A stretch of 64,000 bases of DNA, from assembly GCF_040412425.1 (NCBI RefSeq), contig NC_089756.1:1192998-1256997 (forward strand). The letters run 5' to 3'. The first letter of the stretch is position 1. The number at the start of each line of letters is the position of its first letter. The DNA is from Macrobrachium rosenbergii (lineage: Eukaryota; Arthropoda; Malacostraca; Decapoda; Palaemonidae). The translations under genes were made by a program, and so were the position numbers. Of this stretch, positions 57,150 through 64,000 are shown piece after piece. Under the pieces are notes generated by a model that did no database searches, was not told where the DNA came from, and was given only the letters and a program-made list of their open reading frames with translations.

Positions 57150-58095
57150 GGGATTGAAGAGACCCTGTCTCTGAGCCTGACATTGGCTCATCTCCGCCAC
57201 ACTCTGTTTATATCTTTTAATTTTGCTTTCAAGAGCAGGTCCGTCACTGAGGCAAACTGAAAGGAACTGAAGATTCTCTCTTGAGACCGCGGGATGCTGC
57301 TTTTGTCCTTCAAAACTTCCTGGTAGCGGCGGCTATCTCCTTCCGCTTTGGTCCCGGCGGAGGGACAGCCTGCACGAGGTCAGGTCCCATTGAAGACCCA
57401 GCCACTGAAACCGGGACCCAGAGTCAGGCGGGACTTCTCCTGTTCAACTGAAAGCCTAGGACTCCAGGAACTTGATCACTATGGTCGAGCCTTCCGGCAT
57501 TCTGAACTGTTGGAGCCCAGATTATCCAATCGCCCAGGTAGCCGCCTAGGGGAGATCCCCGGGACCGACTGCTGAACGACTGTTTCCGCCAGTTTTGTAA
57601 AATATCCTGGGGGCTATATTGAGTCCCGAAAGGCATGACTCTGAAGGAGTAGGCTTGTTTCCCGAGTCTGAAACCCAGGAAGGGAGAGAAGTTCCTTCAA
57701 CCGGGACGTGATAGTAAACGCCTGAAAGATCGATAGAGGTGGTGACGGCTCCACGCATGGAAGTAGAGTCCGTGCCTGAGCTGTAAGCATAAGAAACTTG
57801 TCGCATCTTTATGTAATGATTTAGACATGACAGATCCAGAATCACTCTTTGTTGACCGGAATCTTTCTTTTGGAACAGTGAACAACCTGCCTTGAAATTT
57901 GAGGTGTTTTACTTTCTTTATTGCTCTCTTGTTGAGAAGTTCCGCCACAAAATCCTGTAGGACTCTGGAGGGAGGTTGGTAAAACCTGGTCAGAGGGGGG
58001 TATCCTTGATCCAGCTCCAACCCAGACCTTGGACACAATACTGTGTGCCCAAGGGCTGAAGGTCCACTGGTCTCTGAACCAGTAAAGGCGACCAC
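57150..58095 (-). pseudogene. DIRS family A reverse transcriptase (A2)
   Basis: Minus-strand frames at 57697-58095 carry QDFVAELLNKRAIKKVKHLK and FQGRLFTVPKERF. The frame at 57546-57845 carries MILDLSCLNHYIKMRQ and a palm-like TTSIDLSGVYYHVPVEG. Beyond 57546 the sequence toward RNase H keeps only pieces; I could not locate an intact YxDD box. It overlaps A1's RT fragment in sequence. Confidence 0.72.
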
Positions 58096-58099
58096 CTAC

Positions 58100-60129
58100 C
58101 TGACTGGTCTCAGTGGGAGGAAGAGGGTTTGTTTCCTCTACCACGGCCCATTTTCCCGAGAGGTGGATCCAGCTCTGCCTCTGTAGGGGGCCGACCTCTG
58201 CCCCCTGCACTCCTATTAAGGCCGTGAAAGACCCCACGGCCCTCATAGGGGAGAGTTGTATGCTGGGGAGGAGACATACGGATGGTGCAGCAGGGATTGG
58301 GCTGGTTGAACCAGCACATACTGTTGGGGTTGAGCCTTGAGGTGGAGGGTTGGCCCACCGCCGAGACTGGGACAGCCTGAACCACTGTCTGGGATGAGGC
58401 CTCCTGTGCCTCCTGAAGCGTTTTCCAGGCTTACCCTGGGAACTGCCAGCTTCAGCGGGGGTTTTCCGCTTGAAGGTGGAAATACCCCACCGAGAGCGTT
58501 GAAAGACTTTGATTAGCCCTGGTAGCCTCGCCAGGACACTTTGAGACTTCATCCTCTGGGAAGAGATTAGGCCCCAGATGGAAGCTCTTCATGAGCTTAT
58601 TAGGCTCATGACGAATGGTGGCATCTCAGCAAAATGAATTTCTGCACTCCAATCTTTGCCACCATGAAGTCATACAGGTCTGACTGAAACCCTGCTAACA
58701 GGGATTTAGCCAGAACCTGAAAGAAGGGCTCTTCTGCACAGGAGACGGCAGTCGCTTCTGACAGGCACAAGGAAGTTCAAAGACCGGCTCAGTCTTGTCC
58801 TTGCCTCGAACTCAGCCTTCAGGAGAGCTTCCGGGAGCTTGGGAAGCTGCTCGCTGAACTAAGAGGACGCACAGAAGGGATCCAATTTACCCACAGTAAA
58901 TGTGGATGGAGCGTCTCTCCAGAACTCCTCACCCCTGGGAATACCAGGGATGTGGAGTCTGTCTCCCTGAGCTGAGGCAAGGGTTTGCCTTCCAAAGCAA
59001 GCCTGAGCCGTTGCCAAAGCAACCTTGTTCAGGCAGGGGAGTGGGCAACTTATCTCCCAGGGAAAACATCGTGATAGTTGCCCTTGAAGGGAGTGAGTTT
59101 TGTGTTCTCCGCCTGCCACTCCGTGAAGAGTGCGAAGAGAGCCGATTGAGCCTGGTCCCTAGGGAAGATCACTGTCTCCTTAGGGACCTTGTCTGATCGT
59201 ACCCAGGCTTCCTCCGTCAGCCTAACGAAGCCTGGGTAGGGGGCAAGAGGTCAGGGGGAAGAACTCCAACTCCTCCAGACGCCTCGTGCCCAAGACCTTC
59301 AATGGTCAGGGTATCCTCGTGGCGAATGGCACGAAGAGCAAAACGCCATGGGTTTCCAACATCAAAAGGAGGGAGGAGGCAGTATCAGGGATCTGATACT
59401 GTGGTCCGCACTGCCGAGCGCCATATCGGCCATCAGATTCTCCTGACTCTGAACCTATCAGCAAGCTTAGAAAGCTTGGAATCAACCTCCGACGAGAACT
59501 TCCAGTAACATCCCAGCAAATGCCTCAGGGTCAAAGGCAGGCTGGCGAGGAGGGCTGGGTCTGGCCGCCCTCTTACTCGCTCCTTTGCCCGAGGTTCCAG
59601 ATTTGCTCCCGGAGGCCAGAGGTGCAGAAACCTTTGCCTTCAACGGGGAAAGGGGATGCCTTCCTGGAAGACGAGGACTTAAAGCCCTTCGCCTTCCACG
59701 AAGTCTTCAACTTGGGGACAGTAGATGGAGCACTGTCCTCAAGATAGAAGACTTAGAAAAGCCCTGAAAGGAAGATGGATGATGAAGGGGAATCAAAGAG
59801 GGCGCCCGCCCCACTGCCTCACTTACCTCACCACCTACCTGGTCCTGCTCTGTGTTCATGGGTTCCAGGTCCAGGTCCAGAGCGGCGACGTCCTCCCAAA
59901 CCCCAAGTAGAGTGTCTCATCTAGGAGTGGCTGGGTCACAACCCAGATCTGTTCGATGATAGGTGCGGCCACTTCAGCTGGTACGGCCGCAGCAATCCGG
60001 GCTCCGGGTAGAGAAGATCTCTCCACTTTCGTCGAGGATATATGGCTTCTGGGACGGAATGTTTCTCCCAAACCCAGCCACCCAGGCGCGGAGGGACTCA
60101 AGAGACTCCTTCTTGGAGGACTCGTCGGC
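58100..60129 (-). pseudogene. DIRS family A gag-like protein, main exon (A2)
   Basis: It starts at 60129 after the acceptor CCCCCTTTCAG and reads ADESSKKESLESLRAWVAGF before shifting frame. It keeps the same blocks as A1 (IAAAVPAEVAAPIIEQIWVV near 60000, SLVFPG and GKLDP near 58900-59000, and WGISTFKRKTPAEAG near 58470). Where A1 has one 663-codon frame, A2 is broken many times. The exon start is in frame with the Cys/His exon when that exon's 1-base deletion is taken into account. Confidence 0.72.
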
Positions 60130-60246
60130 CTGAAAGGGGGAGCAGGGAATCAAAGGAGGCTAGAAAAACACTGTAAATAATATAAGACAATATATAGCAA
60201 CATGGTAAGCAGAAACTAACATGCGGATGGAAAGCAAACAGCTTAC

Positions 60247-60416
60247 CGACTCGTCCTGGATGCACCCGCAAAGAGCAAAGCAAACCTCACAGCCCTCCGG
60301 GTGCCAGACAATCAGATCATCAAGCCGGACCGCACAGCCAGCGTGGGTCCAACATACCACATGTCCATAGGGTTGGTGGAGAGTGGCGGTGCACCCGGCT
60401 CCTCACAACGAACAGT
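60247..60416 (-). pseudogene. Small Cys/His exon of family A gag (A2)
   Basis: A 170-base exon with the same acceptor (CACTTACAG) and donor (TCG/GTAAGC) as 3325-3495, one base shorter because of a deletion near 60393. It encodes TVRCEEP.. and, in the shifted frame, GHVVCWTHAGCAVRLDDLIV and WHPEGCEVCFAL. A 117-base intron (60130-60246) follows. Confidence 0.6.
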
Positions 60417-62499
60417 CTGTAAGTGTGAAAAGTAAATGACTTTACCTTTCTAAGAAACTTAAACTAAGCAGGCAAGGGTATTTCAATTTAACTACCGGAG
60501 TACTCCGCAGAATGAAAAACCTCGTCAGAGACGGGCCTACTAGAAAGTAACTTAAAATTAAGGTAAGCAGGAAAACCTCCCGACTGCCGGAATATTCCGG
60601 GCGGAACGAGGGAGTTTGAATCAACGGGACCTTCACCACAAGGGATGCCGGAACAGGACTGGCGAACCCAAGGGTAAAATCACCGGACTCTATCACCATC
60701 ATGAAATAATAAATAAATATATATCCGACCGGGTGAGCAGTGGAAAAAATAAAACAATGATCCGAATGCCTGGGTAAGCCGGGACAAGTAAATAAACACA
60801 CACATATCCACTGGCGGGGTGAGCCGGGAAAAAAAAATATATATATATATAAACATATATAAGATGGTAATAATTGGTTAACAAAAATATAAATCCACAT
60901 TCCCCGGAGTCCGTATACACCACCCTCTCCGGGAATCTCAAACCTCTACCGCTAGAGAACAAAAGAAGGGTGAGGCTACCAAACACCACAATCCACCAGG
61001 GCAGATGTAAGTGCCAGTCAACCCAACTAGAAAAGTACCTCGAGCGCCGGAGCGAACATGGAACAAGGCTGAGAAGAAAACCCTGAGGAGTTCGAAAACC
61101 TGCTCGATCCTAGGAGAGCGGGTTAACGAAACATAGAGCCCAGCAAATGTCACCTGGAACCAGCCCTGGGAGGGAGCGAATCCCTCCACCAGGAAAGATC
61201 CACAACTCGGAGTGGAAGTCGGACATCGACATCACCCGCACGAGAAGATGACAAGAAGCTGGACTCAAAACAGGGTAGGGGGGGATGGGTGGGACAGAGA
61301 AGGGAGTAGGCCAGAGCAAGGGAAACAGGAGACTGGGGGAGAGGCTCACCTAGCTCAACTGCATGATACCCAAAATCATGGCCTACACCTAAAGGCAAGG
61401 GAAGGGAAAACGACTAAGACCTCTATACTCTCACCCCACACATAGACGTAGCCTATGACACAAAAAATAAAGGGGGGAGAAGGAAAGGGGGAAGGGAACA
61501 ACAGGGAGAGAAATTTCAGTCGAAAACCAGCCAGAGCCGAATTAAAGGGAATGCTAAAAAGCATGGAGGAGACACACCCACATAAAAATGTTATACCCCT
61601 CCGTAAAGAAGAGGGAAGAGAATGGGGTCTCACTCAACACCCAAACAACGGACACTGAAGGAACGACAACAGAAACTCCCTCAACCTGCTGACCCTCTCC
61701 TCTCACCTAACCTAACTCAGGAGAGCAGGAGGTCAAAGGTGTAATAAAAAGCCTAACATACACTAGGCTACAAAAACAAGATAACCAAAAATAAATCACC
61801 ACCATGTGTAAAAATATAAAATAAAATAAAATAATTATATGCTTGTGTTGAGCGCATAGCCTAACCGAGGGAGTACAGAAGTAAACAGGATGAGCCTGAC
61901 GTCCCCACGGAACTAGACAATGCAGGTTAACAGCATGATGTCGAGCACTAGCAAAATAATAATAAAACAAGTTAATATATAGCTAAACTTTCCAAGAGGA
62001 AACATCCTGGGGAGATACCTAAGCAGGAATATAACGGAACCCGATGCGGGAACCCCTAAGATACGGATCAAAAACATTATTGTTAGATAAAAATATAACA
62101 ACCCAGCTTAGGAAAAACCACCAGGATGAAACCTAAGGGGAAGGATAAGACATGAGCCGACAGGAAAAACCCAAACAGAACAAGCTGGACGGGTAAACCT
62201 CGCGGACAACATGGCTGGCTGGGGGACGCCGTAGCATCATAACAAAGCCACGTATAATAATAAATACGGCTAAGACAGCCAACTGATCATAAAAACCCCA
62301 CAATAAGATGGTACTTAACTTGGAAACGGTAAAGCTGCTCGACGACATGTTGCAGATGAAAATAAGCAAAAACACAATGCCAAACAAAAAAGCAAGCATC
62401 ACAATCAAGTGCTAGAAATGGAATGAGTTCAGATGGCGCTGGAGTTATGGCGGCTGGTGAGCATGGGCGCTGATACGGCCCCTCGCTCTTCCCGGGATC
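60417..62499 (-). other. Leader region of DIRS A2
   Basis: About 2.1 kb without a supported gene; segments align with the A1 leader at 3496-5589. Short (TA)n near 60835-60855. Confidence 0.6.
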
Positions 62500-63001
<502 letters not shown>

Positions 63002-63004
<3 letters not shown>

Positions 63005-63434
63005 ATTCAGTCTGTTTTGTAGGTTATATCTTTTGTTTACAGCATTATCTACAGCATATTCATGTCTTAGGTTATCTATAATCTCAGTGGACCATGGATC
63101 TGTTTTTACTATTTTTATATGATTCCAGTGAACTACTTTTTCCTTTAGATCACTTTCCTTAATTACTCTATATTTGTTTAATTTTAACACTTCCACAACT
63201 CTATGGTCCAGTGAACTTGGGAGAAACCTTTACATTTGACCCCTCTAGAACATGATTTTGTATATAAATTTGAGTACTTACTTTAATGTCTGGTTTAATG
63301 GTACTTTTGTTATAATATTTGGCATGAGTGTTATGAACCTCTTTTAATGCAACATAGTCATCATAGTTATAAGTATGTCTGGGTGGTGTTGCATATTCTA
63401 ATAACGTGTTAGGCATGCTTTCTCTGATAACCAT
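63002..63434 (-). pseudogene. Ty3/gypsy integrase C-terminal domain, frameshifted
   Basis: The frame 63201-63434 continues the integrase after a shift and ends with KVSPKFTGP. The frame 63002-63196 begins after another shift with KLNKYRVIKESDLKEK and VVHWNHIKIVK, a GPF/Y-like C-terminal domain of chromovirus/errantivirus-type integrases. It ends NLQNRLN-stop next to the (TA)n tract. At least two frameshifts inactivate it. Confidence 0.75.
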
Positions 63435-64000
63435 ATAGCAAATAATGTGGGGATTCTCCTATTGTCTCATTTATAGTACTGTTCAATGTGAACTGCACGT
63501 CTTCTAATGCTAAGTCCCAATCTTCTGTCCGTGGGCCCGCTAAAGTTTTCAGGATATCCTTTATTTTACGATTTGTTCGTTCTACTGCTCCATTAGAACT
63601 TGGTTTATAAGCTGTTATTTGACACTTATTTATTTCATAGAATTTACATATTTTCTTTAAAAGATCACAGGTAAACTCAGCAGCATTGTCCAAAAGGAGA
63701 ACCTGTGGACATGAATATCTTGTGATAATTCTAGATTTAAGAGCTTCTGCTACTGTAGCTGCATCTGTGTTTCTTACTGGTGCGATTTCTACATATCTAG
63801 TTAAATAGTCTAAGAAGACTAATATTTGTCTATTTCCTCTAATAGTGGTTTGAAATGGACCTAAAAAGTCCATAGTTACTACTTGAAATGGATTTAATTT
63901 TGATGGATATTTTTCAAGTGGAGCTTTAAGATTTACGTTACCTTTATGTTGATTACAAACTATACAGTTTTGTACAAAGTTTTTGGCATCTTCACTACGA
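63409..64000 (-). CDS. Ty3/gypsy (errantivirus-like) integrase, core, partial
   Basis: The frame is open to the window edge. It shows NCIVCNQHKG (end of the HHCC zinc motif), the core start MDFLGPFQTT (first catalytic Asp), LLLDNAAEF (second Asp) and SSNGAVERTNRKIKDIL (Glu). Exactly 35 residues separate the second Asp from the Glu, giving the D,D35E site. The protein would insert proviral DNA. The part in the window has no stop until 63409, where it shifts frame. It lies upstream of the env-like pseudogene on the same strand, as in errantiviruses. RT and protease would lie beyond 64000. Confidence 0.88.
   Translation of the reverse strand, partial: RSEDAKNFVQNCIVCNQHKGNVNLKAPLEKYPSKLNPFQVVTMDFLGPFQTTIRGNRQILVFLDYLTRYVEIAPVRNTDAATVAEALKSRIITRYSCPQVLLLDNAAEFTCDLLKKICKFYEINKCQITAYKPSSNGAVERTNRKIKDILKTLAGPRTEDWDLALEDVQFTLNSTINETIGESPHYLLYGYQRKHA

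Overview
This window looks like intronic DNA from a large, repeat-rich arthropod genome. The best guess is a decapod crustacean, inferred from dense (TC)n, (GA)n and (TA)n microsatellites and many DIRS-type tyrosine-recombinase retrotransposons. There are no bacterial operons and no CRISPR array. Every region except three short exons is repeat or featureless intron.

The only host gene I recognise is on the + strand and resembles ASCC1 (activating signal cointegrator 1 complex subunit 1). Three exons, at 7329-7434, 7980-8089 and 30997-31148, join in frame through consensus splice sites. They cover the region before the KH domain, the KH domain with its GxxG loop, and the start of the phosphoesterase-like region. 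The intron between the second and third exons is about 22.9 kb. Earlier and later ASCC1 exons were not found.

Three DIRS-like families are present; names A, B and C are mine. Family A: A1 at 798-5822 (-), cut at its inner end by a DNA transposon; A3 at 25433 to about 27480 (-), with only the recombinase half and 3' end; A2 at 54275-62714 (-), with both termini. Family B: B1 about 8195-15562 (-); B2 about 16332-22076 (+), cut by a DNA transposon; B3 31490-35570 plus 42605-42671 (-), split by C1; B4 about 43068-49470 (-). Family C: C2 about 27480-30320 (+), 5'-truncated; C1 35571-42604 (+), with both termini. All copies are decayed. In each family the 3' end carries a bipartite internal complementary region that reads like the joined outer edges of the two terminal repeats, as in DIRS-1.

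Smaller transposons sit inside the DIRS copies. These are TA-flanked Tigger/pogo-like MITEs, a 2.2-kb TTAA-flanked piggyBac-like element with an internal tandem array of about 378 bp (plus a truncated second copy), a 1.07-kb TA-flanked element in the B2 gag, and two larger Tigger-like insertions. The right end (49.7-64 kb) holds a decayed LINE fragment. It also holds a decayed Ty3/gypsy errantivirus-like provirus (integrase at the window edge, env-like pseudogene at 52.8-53.9 kb) that is split by A2, which landed in a (TA)n tract between pol and env.

The layout therefore records layered insertions: C1 into B3, A2 into the provirus, and TIR elements into A1, B1, B2, B3 and B4.
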